From an uncultured Prevotella sp. (GTDB taxonomy: Bacteria; Bacteroidota; Bacteroidia; Bacteroidales; Bacteroidaceae), in NCBI GenBank assembly GCA_934120735.1, contig CAKOVA010000035.1, forward strand, positions 1 through 19,116: DNA of 19,116 nucleotides, read 5' to 3'. Position 1 is the first letter of the stretch; each line of letters begins with the position of its first letter. A model generated the notes under the pieces. That model made no database searches. It was not told where the DNA came from and worked only from the letters and a program-made list of their open reading frames with translations. The position numbers and the translations under genes are program-made. This document shows, piece by piece, positions 7,849 to 16,097 of the stretch.

Positions 7849-9753
7849 ATGCGGAAACTGGAACTGCTGGCACCGGCCAAAAACTTGGAATGTGGAAAGG
7901 CTGCCATCGACCATGGAGCCGACGCTGTGTACATCGGTGCGGCCAAGTTTGGCGCGCGGGCATCGGCTGGCAACTCGCTGGACGACATTCGTGAGCTGTG
8001 CCTCTATGCCCATCAGTTCGGTGCCAAGGTGTATGTTACGGTCAACACCATTGTCTACGAAGACGAGCTTGAGGACACACGCGCGCTCTTGCGGGCCTTG
8101 ACGGAGATGCGTGTCGATGCGCTGTTGGTGCAAGACATGGCCGTACTTGACCTGTTGCCCAAGGACATGAAGCCCTTGCCGGCCCTCCATGCCAGCACGC
8201 AAACCGACAATCGGACGGCCGAAAAGGTGGCCTGGCTGCATGGTCTGGGCTTCGAGCGGGTTGTGCTGGCGCGCGAACTGTCGCTTGCTGAAATCAAATC
8301 CATCCACCAAACCGTGCCTGACGTGCAGTTGGAAGGCTTCGTGCATGGTGCGCTTTGCGTGAGTTATTCGGGTGTGTGCTATGCCTCGCAGTATTGTTTT
8401 CAGCGCAGTGCCAACCGCGGTGCATGCGCACAGTTCTGTAGGATGAAGTTCGATTTGATTGACGCGCAAGGACGTGAGATAGAACATCAGCGCCATTTGC
8501 TGTCGCTGAAAGACCTGTGTCAGATTGATCACCTGGAAGAAATGGCCGATGCGGGCATCTGCTCGTTCAAGATAGAAGGCCGATTGAAGGATGTGGAGTA
8601 TGTCAAAAATGTGGTGTCGGCCTACTCGAAGCGGTTGAACCGCATCATCGAGAAGCGCGGGGATGACTACTGCCGGACATCGTTGGGGCAGGTGACGTAT
8701 TACTTTGAACCCGACTTGAAGAAGACGTTCAACCGGGGATATACCGATTATTTCCTGCATCGCAGGCAACCTTACATCTATTCGCCCGACACGCCGAAGG
8801 CACTGGGCGAGTATGTTGGCAAGGTGAAAGAAATCAGGCGAGGCTCGTTCAATGTCGCTGGAACGGCCAGTTTTGCCAATGGCGACGGACTTTGTTTCAT
8901 CAATGATGAACATGAGTTGGAGGGGGTTCGCATCAATCGGGCAGAGGGAAACAGATTGTTTCCGCTGCGCATGCCGGACAACCTGCGACCGGGTGCGGCC
9001 TTGTATCGCAATCGCGATGAGGCGTTCAGCAAGCTGTTGAAGGGGAAGACGGCAGAGCGCAAGATTCCCATCACGCTCACCTTGTCGGTCACCGATAACG
9101 GTTTTGCCCTCTCGGCCACGGGGCAGGGCATTAAACCCACTTGCCAGGTCCTGGAGATGGACAAGCAAAAGGCCATGAAACCGCAACGTGACAATATTTT
9201 GCGACAGTTGGGTAAGCTGGGCGACACGCCCTATTTGGCTGACGTGATTGAACTGGAAGGACAGGCCGATGCCTATTTCATCCCGTCGAGCGCATTGGCA
9301 ACGCTGCGCCGCGAGGTGGTGCAAGCCATCGAGTTGGAGCGCCCCGCCGAAGTGGAAACGCCATCCTCACATGCGTCTGTCTCCCCAACAACTCCGCAGG
9401 CGCGTAAGCCAAGTGGCACATTGACTTGGCAACCCGAATACCGTAAATTTACCTATCTGTACAATATCGCCAACACGTTGTCCAAATCGTTCTATCAACG
9501 TGAGGGCTTGTCAAACGCGGCTGATGCGTATGAGGTGAGCCAAGGGGCGGATGAAGGGTCGAAACGGAACGATTCTGTGCTGGTGATGCAGTGCCGTCAC
9601 TGTCTGCGTTACAGTCTGGGACATTGTGTAAAACGGGGTGGCAAGCAACCTACGTGGAAAGAACCGCTGTACCTGCGACTGGGTGACGGGCGCCGCTTCC
9701 GTTTGGAGTTTAAGTGTGACGAATGCCAAATGAATATCTATGCCGGAGAATGA
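7849..9753 (+). CDS. rlhA: Peptidase U32-family 23S rRNA C2501 hydroxylation protein (RlhA-like)
   Basis: The 634-residue protein aligns by eye along its length with E. coli RlhA (YdcP), which is needed for 5-hydroxycytidine at position 2501 of 23S rRNA. It is not a proven protease. The N-terminal TIM-barrel-like U32 part opens with LLAPAKN and HGADAVYIG. The U32 signature region EGFVHGALCVSYSGVC carries Cys170 and Cys177, followed by Cys193 and Cys197 in the SANRGACAQFC block; four such cysteines are thought to hold an iron-sulfur cluster. SFKIEGRLK follows. The C-terminal third has a second Cys set (582, 585, 593, 623, 626) of metal-binding appearance. It starts 3 nt after metA, and the next gene overlaps its end by 14 nt, so it lies mid-operon. 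Other U32 subfamilies such as TrhP are shorter, which favours RlhA. Confidence 0.87.
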   Translation: MRKLELLAPAKNLECGKAAIDHGADAVYIGAAKFGARASAGNSLDDIRELCLYAHQFGAKVYVTVNTIVYEDELEDTRALLRALTEMRVDALLVQDMAVLDLLPKDMKPLPALHASTQTDNRTAEKVAWLHGLGFERVVLARELSLAEIKSIHQTVPDVQLEGFVHGALCVSYSGVCYASQYCFQRSANRGACAQFCRMKFDLIDAQGREIEHQRHLLSLKDLCQIDHLEEMADAGICSFKIEGRLKDVEYVKNVVSAYSKRLNRIIEKRGDDYCRTSLGQVTYYFEPDLKKTFNRGYTDYFLHRRQPYIYSPDTPKALGEYVGKVKEIRRGSFNVAGTASFANGDGLCFINDEHELEGVRINRAEGNRLFPLRMPDNLRPGAALYRNRDEAFSKLLKGKTAERKIPITLTLSVTDNGFALSATGQGIKPTCQVLEMDKQKAMKPQRDNILRQLGKLGDTPYLADVIELEGQADAYFIPSSALATLRREVVQAIELERPAEVETPSSHASVSPTTPQARKPSGTLTWQPEYRKFTYLYNIANTLSKSFYQREGLSNAADAYEVSQGADEGSKRNDSVLVMQCRHCLRYSLGHCVKRGGKQPTWKEPLYLRLGDGRRFRLEFKCDECQMNIYAGE

Positions 9754-10780
9754 AATCATCGTAAACAAGCGAACGCGTCGTGAGCTGTTACTCATGCTGT
9801 GCCGATGCCTGGTGCTGTGGGTGGTCATGGTTCTGCTTTGTGGTTGTTATCATCGACCCAGTAAAACCTCCGAGGCTCTCGTTCCCTTGAACCCCGAACA
9901 GGTAGACTCGCTGCATTTCTATTCCAAGCACCATTACACCAACAACTATAATTTTATCGTTAAGAGCGATTCGCTCGTGCTGCTCAAGCAACAACCCGAA
10001 GAATTGCTTTCCGGATTCATGACAGACAGCTTAGTGCTGGGTCGTCACAGTCATGTGGTAGTGGCCGACATTCGCATGCTGCCCACCGATACGATCGACT
10101 CCGTCTGGGTGCAGTTGGCCAGCGACCAGCACACGATTGGGTGGATTCACGAATCGGAGATGCTGCCGAACGTGGTGCCCGACGACCCCATCTCGCAGTT
10201 TATTTCCACCTTCTCGGACACCCACTTGCTGGTGTTCTTGGTGGTCATCACGCTGATAGCCATCGCCTATTGGATGCGCCGGCTTGTCAAGGACAAGGCT
10301 TGGATTGTGCATTTCCGCGACATCAACTCGTTTTATCCCACGCTGCTGTGCCTCATTGTAGCCTCGTCGGCCACGCTGTATGCCAGCATCCAGATGTTCG
10401 AGCCCGACATGTGGCGGCATTTTTATTATCATCCCACGCTCAATCCCTTCACGGTGCCGCTGCTGCTCATGGTGTTCCTGCTGTCGGTTTGGGCCATGCT
10501 CATCGTGGGTTTGGCGGCCGTGGATGACGTTCGGCACCAGCTACCCTTCAGCGATGCCGTGATGTACCTCAGCGGATTGCTGGCCACCTGTGCCGTCAAC
10601 TACATCGTCTTCGGCCTTACCACCTTATATTATATAGGCTATCCCCTACTTGTGGCTTATTATTGGTTTGCCATCCGACAGTACAAGCGCCACGCCCAAC
10701 CACATTATTTGTGCGGCAACTGTGGTGAAATTATTCAGCACAAGGGCCGTTGTCCCCATTGTGGTGCCATGAACAGCTGA
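9740..10780 (+). CDS. Predicted lipoprotein with SH3-like segment, four or five membrane helices and C-terminal zinc ribbon
   Basis: Family not recognised by name. The 346-residue product has a basic N-terminus and a hydrophobic signal ending in LLCGC, a plausible lipobox with Cys36. Residues about 70-145 look like a bacterial SH3-type module (VWVQLASDQHTIGWIHESEML). Four to five hydrophobic helices follow (about 162-179, 197-217, 237-261, 276-297 and 299-313). The last 25 residues form a compact zinc ribbon, CGNC...CPHC (Cys325, 328, 338, 341). If the signal is cleaved, the SH3 segment is periplasmic and the protein returns to the membrane. If it is not, the signal is simply one more helix. 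The start overlaps rlhA by 14 nt, and an alternative in-frame ATG lies at 9794. It is the last gene of the metA transcript. Function unknown; I would not guess one. Confidence 0.8.
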   Translation: MPENEIIVNKRTRRELLLMLCRCLVLWVVMVLLCGCYHRPSKTSEALVPLNPEQVDSLHFYSKHHYTNNYNFIVKSDSLVLLKQQPEELLSGFMTDSLVLGRHSHVVVADIRMLPTDTIDSVWVQLASDQHTIGWIHESEMLPNVVPDDPISQFISTFSDTHLLVFLVVITLIAIAYWMRRLVKDKAWIVHFRDINSFYPTLLCLIVASSATLYASIQMFEPDMWRHFYYHPTLNPFTVPLLLMVFLLSVWAMLIVGLAAVDDVRHQLPFSDAVMYLSGLLATCAVNYIVFGLTTLYYIGYPLLVAYYWFAIRQYKRHAQPHYLCGNCGEIIQHKGRCPHCGAMNS

Positions 10781-10802
10781 CGTAGGATGTAGCATCCTGA
10801 CG
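10781..10802 (+). terminator. Hairpin just after the metA-rlhA operon
   Basis: CGTAGGATG pairs with CATCCT-g-ACG around a 3-nt loop, giving nine base pairs with one bulge, starting immediately after the stop codon at 10778-10780. No U-tract follows, so termination is plausible but not certain. It may instead protect the 3' end of the operon mRNA. Confidence 0.45.
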
Positions 10803-10834
10803 GTCGCGAACAACAAAATCCTTATAAATAAGGA

Positions 10835-10865
10835 TTGATGCATACCATCGTTTTTTCTACCTTTG
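10835..10865 (+). promoter_or_regulatory. Promoter inside the gap upstream of tamB
   Basis: TTG (10835-10837), a 20-nt spacer, then TACCTTTG (10858-10865) is a full match to the Bacteroidota promoter form. The -33 box overlaps the right arm of a perfect 8-bp inverted repeat (10817-10824 with 10829-10836). No gene starts downstream for about 590 bp, so it probably drives a non-coding RNA or a very long tamB leader. Confidence 0.65.
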
Positions 10866-10871
10866 TCCCAT

Positions 10872-11072
10872 CAAGATAATCCCATTAGGTGGAGATTGAC
10901 CTGAATGACAGATCGTGACCGTTGAAAGCCACGGCTTGGGTGCTCGCTCAAGGAAGGTTGCCGACCTCATGTCAGTGATGACATGGAATAGGTGGCAGCG
11001 ATGAGTCCCCCGTAATGAATTTAATGTTAGACACGAGGCTCTCGGAATTTTGTTTCGGGAGCCTCTTCGTGT
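10872..11072 (+). ncRNA. Candidate structured non-coding RNA
   Basis: The stretch behind the promoter at 10835-10865 folds into nested helices. A closing stem pairs 10883-10887 (CATTA) with 11013-11017 (TAATG) and continues through GG/CC pairs inward to A10893/T11006. Inside it a long arm pairs 10957-10962 (GTTGCC) with 10994-10999 (GGCAGC), then ACCT with AGGT, then CATGTCA with TGACATG capped by GTGA, a GNRA-type tetraloop. A very stable hairpin follows at 11031-11072: six outer pairs, a 3-nt bulge and eleven inner pairs. The length near 200 nt and absence of a good reading frame suggest a small RNA. I do not recognise the family: RNase P, tmRNA and SRP signatures are absent. A 6S-type RNA is possible but unproven. 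Boundaries are estimates from promoter and hairpin positions. Confidence 0.45.
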
Positions 11073-11139
11073 ATGCCCATGCCGCATGATTGAATACCCG
11101 CTGTTTTTCGCCCAAGGCGCAATGCGCATGGGGGAATGG

Positions 11140-11238
11140 TTGGTCCCGCCCATGCAAACTCATATAGTTTGGGTGGCAAAGGCTTTGCTTTTGGGGCCCA
11201 ATCTACATGAGTTTGCCGACCAAAGTCAATGCTTTTTT
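11140..11238 (+). terminator. Two-part stem with T-run, possible terminator or second RNA domain
   Basis: TTGGTC (11140-11145) pairs with GACCAA (11218-11223), and within it CAAACTCAT (11155-11163) pairs with ATGAGTTTG (11207-11215). The inside can form a TGGG/CCCA stem. A run of six T follows at 11233-11238. It could end the transcript from the upstream promoter at about 370 nt, or be a separate domain. Confidence 0.4.
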
Positions 11239-11303
11239 CCTTTACATCATTCACAAAGTGATTATTGCATGATTGGGTGCGGAAAACAGCATCAAAAATA
11301 GTA

Positions 11304-11342
11304 GCGCAAGACTGCACGATAATATCTGCGCAAAGCTGCACG
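11304..11342. repeat. 15-bp direct repeat upstream of tamB
   Basis: GCGCAAGACTGCACG (11304-11318) and GCGCAAAGCTGCACG (11328-11342) match at 13 of 15 positions with a 24-bp period. They lie 60-100 bp upstream of the tamB -7 box, a position suited to an operator or activator site. Confidence 0.6.
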
Positions 11343-11401
11343 GAATCGGCTGACATCGCAAAATATCCGTTAAAAAAATAACATTCTCATAAAAAAATAT
11401 T

Positions 11402-11409
11402 TATATTTG
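11402..11409 (+). promoter_or_regulatory. -7 box of the tamB-tamL promoter
   Basis: TATATTTG matches TAnnTTTG and lies 50 bp before the tamB ATG. The surrounding 40 bp are very AT-rich. No clear TTG box is seen at 19-21 nt upstream. Confidence 0.5.
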
Positions 11410-11459
11410 CAAAATCAAACCATCCTGATGGTTCGGCTGAGGCTGTCCAACAAAAATTT

Positions 11460-14400
11460 ATGATGAAGAAAGCTCTCTTGTGGGGAGGTGCCATCCTGGG
11501 TGTTCCAGTAGCACTATCCGCCCTACTCGCCATACTTCTATATATTCCCCCCGTGCAGCAATGGATGCTGCAGAAGGCCACTTACTATGCTTCGCAGAAA
11601 ACGGGCATGGAGATTTCCATCGGCCGTGTGCGTCTGGCCTTCCCGCTGGATTTGAGCATGGAAGATGTACTCATCATCCAGCCCAACGACTCGCTGCCGC
11701 AGGTGAAAGACACCGTGGCATCGGTGCGTCGCATGGTGGCTGACGTGCAGCTAATGCCTTTGCTGAGCAAGAAAGTGGAGGTGGATGAGCTGACGTTCGA
11801 GGACTTAAAACTCAATACCGTCAACCTCATTGCGGCCGCTAAGGTGCAAGGTACCATCGGAAAGCTGAACCTGGTGAGCCATGGCATCGACCTGAGCGGC
11901 TCGACAGTGCGTGTGAATGAGGCCAACTTGGAAGACGCTAAGCTGCAAGTGGCATTGGCCGACAGCGTTCCAGAGGACACGACAGAGAGCAAGACAACTT
12001 GGAAAATCGGGCTGGATCAATTGGACATCCGCCGCTCTGACGTCACCGTTCATCTGCCCGGCGACACGCTTCAGGTACGAGCTTACTTGGGGAAAGCCGT
12101 GGCCAGCGAGGGTTCGTTCGACCTGGGCGAGGGTGTTTACCGACTGAAAAAACTGGACTGGACGGACGGAAAGTTGAATTATGACAACAAATGGAAAGCA
12201 CACTCTAAGGGACTTGACTATAACCATCTGGCACTGAGCGGCATAACCGTTGGCATCGACTCGTTGCAGTACCAAGCATCTAAGTTGGACATGAACGTGC
12301 GACAGATTGCTTTTCGGGAGAAGAGCGGACTGGATTTGCAACATCTCTCGGGCAATGTGGCGCTTGATTCCACGCGACTGAGTTTGAAGAATACCCATCT
12401 CAAAACGTCGGAATCGGACCTGATGGCCGACATCGACATGGATTTGAACAGCTTCTCCGAGCAAGTATCGGGGAAGATGAATGCCAACGTGCACGCCACT
12501 TTGGGCAAGCAAGACCTGATGCGCTTTATGGGTGACATGCCAAAAGAATTCAAACAAAAATGGCCCAACGCACCTCTATTGGTCGACGGGGTGGTGAGTG
12601 GCAACAGAAAGCGTATGCAGTTTGATGGTCTGAACATCTATCTGCCAACCGCCTTGAAAGCCTATGCCATCGGCTATGCGGCCAACCTCGATGATCCGAA
12701 GCGGTTGAAGGCCGACGTGAAGTTGAAAGCCAAGACGGGAAACTTGGATTTCGTGAAAGCCTTTTTGGACAAGGAAACGCGCAAAAAGGTGAACATTCCG
12801 CAGGGAATTGGTCTGGATGGCAGTCTGAAAATCAATGGCAAGCAATATACAACGGATTTTGTTGCCCAGCAAGGAGGAGGCACTTTACAGGCCAAAGCCC
12901 AGTTGGATGCGGCCAAAATGGCCTATACCGCCAAGTTGAATGCACGCCGAATGCCGCTTCAAAACTTCCTGCCCAACCAGGGATTGTCCCCCTTTAGCGG
13001 CACCGTAGACGTGAGCGGACAAGGCACCGACTTCCTCTCACCCCGCACTACGCTTACGGCCCAGGCCCGAATCACCCAATTCAGCTACGGAAACTACAAT
13101 CTCGACCACATGACGGCCGATGCCCATGTGAAGAATGGACATGCCAAGGCTTTGATACACAGCAACAACCCGCTCATCAAAGGCGACATCACGCTCGATG
13201 CTTTGACTCGTTCGAAAAACATCAATGCCAACGTGGTGACCGATTTGCAGCACGTGGATTTACATCGCCTTCATTTGTTGGATGACACCATTTCGGTAGC
13301 GGTGAAAAGTCATTTGAAGCTCGCCACCGACCTCAAAGAATCCTATAAACTGAAAGGAACGGTTGACAACATGGTCATCAATGACAACGGAAGGATATAC
13401 AAGCCACAGCCCATGAACCTTGATGTGCTGACCCGCAGGGACACAACCCATGCCGAGGTGGCCACAGGTGACTTCTACCTGTCTATGCACAGCGGGCAAG
13501 GCTACAAGAAGTTGATGAAACATGGCAACGCTTTTGTGGCCGAATTGAAGCGGCAGTTTGAAGATAAATACATTGACCAGCAACGCCTAAGGGACAATCT
13601 TCCCAATGCCAACCTGTATCTCAAATCGGGTAAAGACAACTTCTTTGTGAACCTCATGCGCCGATATGGGTGTGACATGGATCGGGCATTGGTGAACATC
13701 GAATCGTCTCCCAGCATGGGATTGGAAGGTCTGTTGCAGGTAGACAAGCTGCTGTTAGACAGCATCCAGTTGGACACCGTTCGGCTGAGTCTGGATGCTA
13801 ATCCCGAGGGAACCACCTACCATGGGCGCATTCAGAACGCGCCCGGCAACCCGCAGTATGTCTTCAAGGGCCTCTTCGATGGCGCCCTGCATGAAAAAGG
13901 GACCAACATCAGCGCCAAATTATACGACGAGCATGACCAGTTGGGCATTGCATTAGGACTGGTAGCCGACTTGGAAGAGCGTGGCATCCGAACCCGATTG
14001 GACAGTACGAAGATTGTACTGGGTTACAAAGATTTTGCTGTGAACAACGACAATTATCTCTTCCTGGGCAACGATCGGCGCGTATCGGCCAACATCTTGC
14101 TGCGTGCGAAGGACGGAACGGGGGTTCAGTTGTATTCCAATGACGACCATCTGGACGTGCTGCAAGATGTAACCCTGTCGCTCAACAAGATAGAACTGAA
14201 GAACATCTTGAGCGTCATACCGTACACACCCGACATAGCCGGAACGATGAACGGCGACTTCCACATCATCCAAACCCCCACAGAGCTGTCTGTTTCGTCG
14301 GCCGTATCGGTGAAAAACATGTTCTACGAACAGAGTCCGATGGGCAACCTCAGTTCAGAATTCGTGTATATGCCTAAGTCGAACGGGAGCCACTTCGTGG

Positions 14401-16097
14401 ATGGTGTGCTGTTGAGTGAAAACAAGGAGGTGGCCACGGTGACGGGAACCTACGACAAGCATGGCTATCTGGATGCGACACTCAATTTGGAGCGTCTGCC
14501 CTTGCAGTTGATGAACGGTTTCATTCCCAAGCGTATTTTCGGCTTGCGAGGTTATGGTGAGGGCGAAATTGCCCTGCGCGGGTCGATGAAGAAGCCCCAC
14601 ATGGATGGTGAAATCTATCTCGACTCGTCCTATATCTTCAGCGAACCATACGGCGTGTCACTTCGCTTTGCCAATGATCCCGTTCGAATCAAGGACAGCA
14701 AACTGTTGTTTGAGAACTTTGAAATGTTCGCCAACAACAACAGTCCGTTGAACATTTACGGGGCCTTCGACTTCTCTGATACCGAGCGGATGATGGTCGA
14801 TATCCGCATGAGAGCTGAGAATTTCGAGATAATCGATGCTCGGGAGAATCCTCGTTCAGAGGCTTACGGCAAGGCCTTCGTCGACTTCTTCGGTACAATG
14901 AAAGGTCCGGTGGAGAGCTTGCGCCTTAGAGGAAAGCTCAATGTGCTGGGCACCACCGACATGACTTATGTGCTAAAAGATTCAGAGCTGGCCACCGACA
15001 ACCAATTAGACGAGCTGGTGAAGTTCACCGACTTTAACGATTCCACGGTTGAGGTGGTGCGTAGACCCAAGCTCACAGGCTTCGATATGATGCTGGGGTT
15101 GACCATTGATGAGGCTGCCCGTATCGTTTGCATGCTCAATGCCGACCAAACCAATTACATCGACTTGCTGGGTGGTGGCGATTTGCGTATGAGTTACAAT
15201 CCATCGGAATCCATTCAGATTATGGGTCGGTACACCCTTCACAGCGGAGAGATGAAATATTCGTTGCCCGTCATCCCGCTGAAGACCTTCAATATCCAGA
15301 ATGGCAGTTACATAGAGTTCAACGGCGACCCGATGAACCCCAAGCTCAACATCACGGCAACGGAACCTGTCAAGGCCACGGTGAACGAGGGTACGGGTGC
15401 TGGGCGTGTCGTTGATTTCGACTGTGGCGTGAAGCTGTCGCAGACACTCAGCAACCCTGGCATCGAGTTCATCATCAGTTCACCGAGCGACATGACCATA
15501 CAAGACGAACTAAACACCATGTCCGTGGAAGGAAGAGGCAAGGTGGCGGTCACCATGTTGGTGTCGGGTATGTACCTCACCGACGCCAATCCGTCGGCAT
15601 TCTCGATGAACAGTGCCTTGAGTTCGTACTTGCAAACCGAGATTAACAACATCGCCGGCTCGGCCATGCGCACCATGGGACTGGATGTGGGCATGAGCAT
15701 TGACAACACGATGATGGCCAGCGGAGCCATGCATACCGATTACAATTTCAGATTCTCCAAGCGACTGTGGAACAACCGGCTGCGGGTAATCATTGGTGGA
15801 CGGGTGTCCACAGGCGAGGAAGTGATGGCCAACCGTGACGATACGTTCTTCAATAACGTTGAATTGGAGTATCGCTTGAACCAGAATGCCAGTCAGTATC
15901 TGCGCCTGTTCTATAAAAACAACACCTACGACTGGCTCGAAGGACTCATCGGGGTGTATGGCGTAGGTTTCACTTGGCGGCGCAAGCTGGCCCATTTCAA
16001 GGATATCTTCCGTTTCAAGAGTGACAAAGAAGCCTTGCCAACCATTCGTCCTGTCCAAAAAGACTCAATCAACAATGACATCAAAACCACTAACTAA
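11460..16097 (+). CDS. tamB: Translocation and assembly module protein TamB (DUF490)
   Basis: Large envelope-spanning protein that works with an Omp85 partner in the outer membrane; TamB-family proteins are implicated in outer-membrane protein assembly and in phospholipid transport between the membranes. The 1545 residues begin with MMKKALLWGG and one hydrophobic anchor (about 6-29). A very long region of short beta-strand-like repeats follows, with AsmA-like N-terminal features (GMEISIGRVRLAFPLDLSMED). The C-terminal 400-450 residues are typical of DUF490: GGDLRMSYNPS, IMGRYTLHSGEMKYSLPVIP, FNIQNGSYIEFNGDPMNPKL, then TDYNFRFSKRLWNNRLRVIIGG and FTWRRK. It is longer than E. coli TamB (about 1260), as usual in Bacteroidota. 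The end overlaps the tamL start by 23 nt, so both are translated from one mRNA. No frameshift or internal stop is present. Confidence 0.92.
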   Translation: MMKKALLWGGAILGVPVALSALLAILLYIPPVQQWMLQKATYYASQKTGMEISIGRVRLAFPLDLSMEDVLIIQPNDSLPQVKDTVASVRRMVADVQLMPLLSKKVEVDELTFEDLKLNTVNLIAAAKVQGTIGKLNLVSHGIDLSGSTVRVNEANLEDAKLQVALADSVPEDTTESKTTWKIGLDQLDIRRSDVTVHLPGDTLQVRAYLGKAVASEGSFDLGEGVYRLKKLDWTDGKLNYDNKWKAHSKGLDYNHLALSGITVGIDSLQYQASKLDMNVRQIAFREKSGLDLQHLSGNVALDSTRLSLKNTHLKTSESDLMADIDMDLNSFSEQVSGKMNANVHATLGKQDLMRFMGDMPKEFKQKWPNAPLLVDGVVSGNRKRMQFDGLNIYLPTALKAYAIGYAANLDDPKRLKADVKLKAKTGNLDFVKAFLDKETRKKVNIPQGIGLDGSLKINGKQYTTDFVAQQGGGTLQAKAQLDAAKMAYTAKLNARRMPLQNFLPNQGLSPFSGTVDVSGQGTDFLSPRTTLTAQARITQFSYGNYNLDHMTADAHVKNGHAKALIHSNNPLIKGDITLDALTRSKNINANVVTDLQHVDLHRLHLLDDTISVAVKSHLKLATDLKESYKLKGTVDNMVINDNGRIYKPQPMNLDVLTRRDTTHAEVATGDFYLSMHSGQGYKKLMKHGNAFVAELKRQFEDKYIDQQRLRDNLPNANLYLKSGKDNFFVNLMRRYGCDMDRALVNIESSPSMGLEGLLQVDKLLLDSIQLDTVRLSLDANPEGTTYHGRIQNAPGNPQYVFKGLFDGALHEKGTNISAKLYDEHDQLGIALGLVADLEERGIRTRLDSTKIVLGYKDFAVNNDNYLFLGNDRRVSANILLRAKDGTGVQLYSNDDHLDVLQDVTLSLNKIELKNILSVIPYTPDIAGTMNGDFHIIQTPTELSVSSAVSVKNMFYEQSPMGNLSSEFVYMPKSNGSHFVDGVLLSENKEVATVTGTYDKHGYLDATLNLERLPLQLMNGFIPKRIFGLRGYGEGEIALRGSMKKPHMDGEIYLDSSYIFSEPYGVSLRFANDPVRIKDSKLLFENFEMFANNNSPLNIYGAFDFSDTERMMVDIRMRAENFEIIDARENPRSEAYGKAFVDFFGTMKGPVESLRLRGKLNVLGTTDMTYVLKDSELATDNQLDELVKFTDFNDSTVEVVRRPKLTGFDMMLGLTIDEAARIVCMLNADQTNYIDLLGGGDLRMSYNPSESIQIMGRYTLHSGEMKYSLPVIPLKTFNIQNGSYIEFNGDPMNPKLNITATEPVKATVNEGTGAGRVVDFDCGVKLSQTLSNPGIEFIISSPSDMTIQDELNTMSVEGRGKVAVTMLVSGMYLTDANPSAFSMNSALSSYLQTEINNIAGSAMRTMGLDVGMSIDNTMMASGAMHTDYNFRFSKRLWNNRLRVIIGGRVSTGEEVMANRDDTFFNNVELEYRLNQNASQYLRLFYKNNTYDWLEGLIGVYGVGFTWRRKLAHFKDIFRFKSDKEALPTIRPVQKDSINNDIKTTN

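Larger units (their letters stand above)
10803..11459. other. Long gap before tamB with structured, apparently non-coding DNA
   Basis: No convincing protein gene is found here. Two overlapping minus-strand reading frames of 98 and 109 codons (10857-11153 and 11027-11356) resemble no family and lie over strong RNA hairpins. In order the gap holds: a hairpin at 10817-10836, a full promoter, a set of nested helices (10883-11017), a 17-bp hairpin (11031-11072), a second structured unit with a T-run (11140-11238), a 15-bp direct repeat (11304-11342), and the tamB promoter. Confidence 0.6.

Noticed and set aside
7837..9324. Minus-strand reading frame of 495 codons
   Set aside because: Antisense to rlhA, a well-supported gene. 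Composition rich in His, Gln and Arg fits a shadow frame in GC-rich coding DNA.
10872..11240. RNase P RNA, tmRNA or SRP RNA
   Set aside because: The size would fit, but I see neither the RNase P core (GAGGAAAGTCC type), nor tmRNA ends, nor the SRP helix 8 sequence on either strand.
10857..11356. Two overlapping minus-strand reading frames of about 100 codons
   Set aside because: No recognisable family, irregular composition, no promoter motif, and they cover strong RNA hairpins and a plus-strand promoter. I treat the region as non-coding, though a decayed or repeated element remains possible.
16021..16074. Upstream GTG start for tamL
   Set aside because: It adds 18 residues of tamB-overlapping sequence before a normal lipoprotein signal peptide; the ATG at 16075 fits much better.
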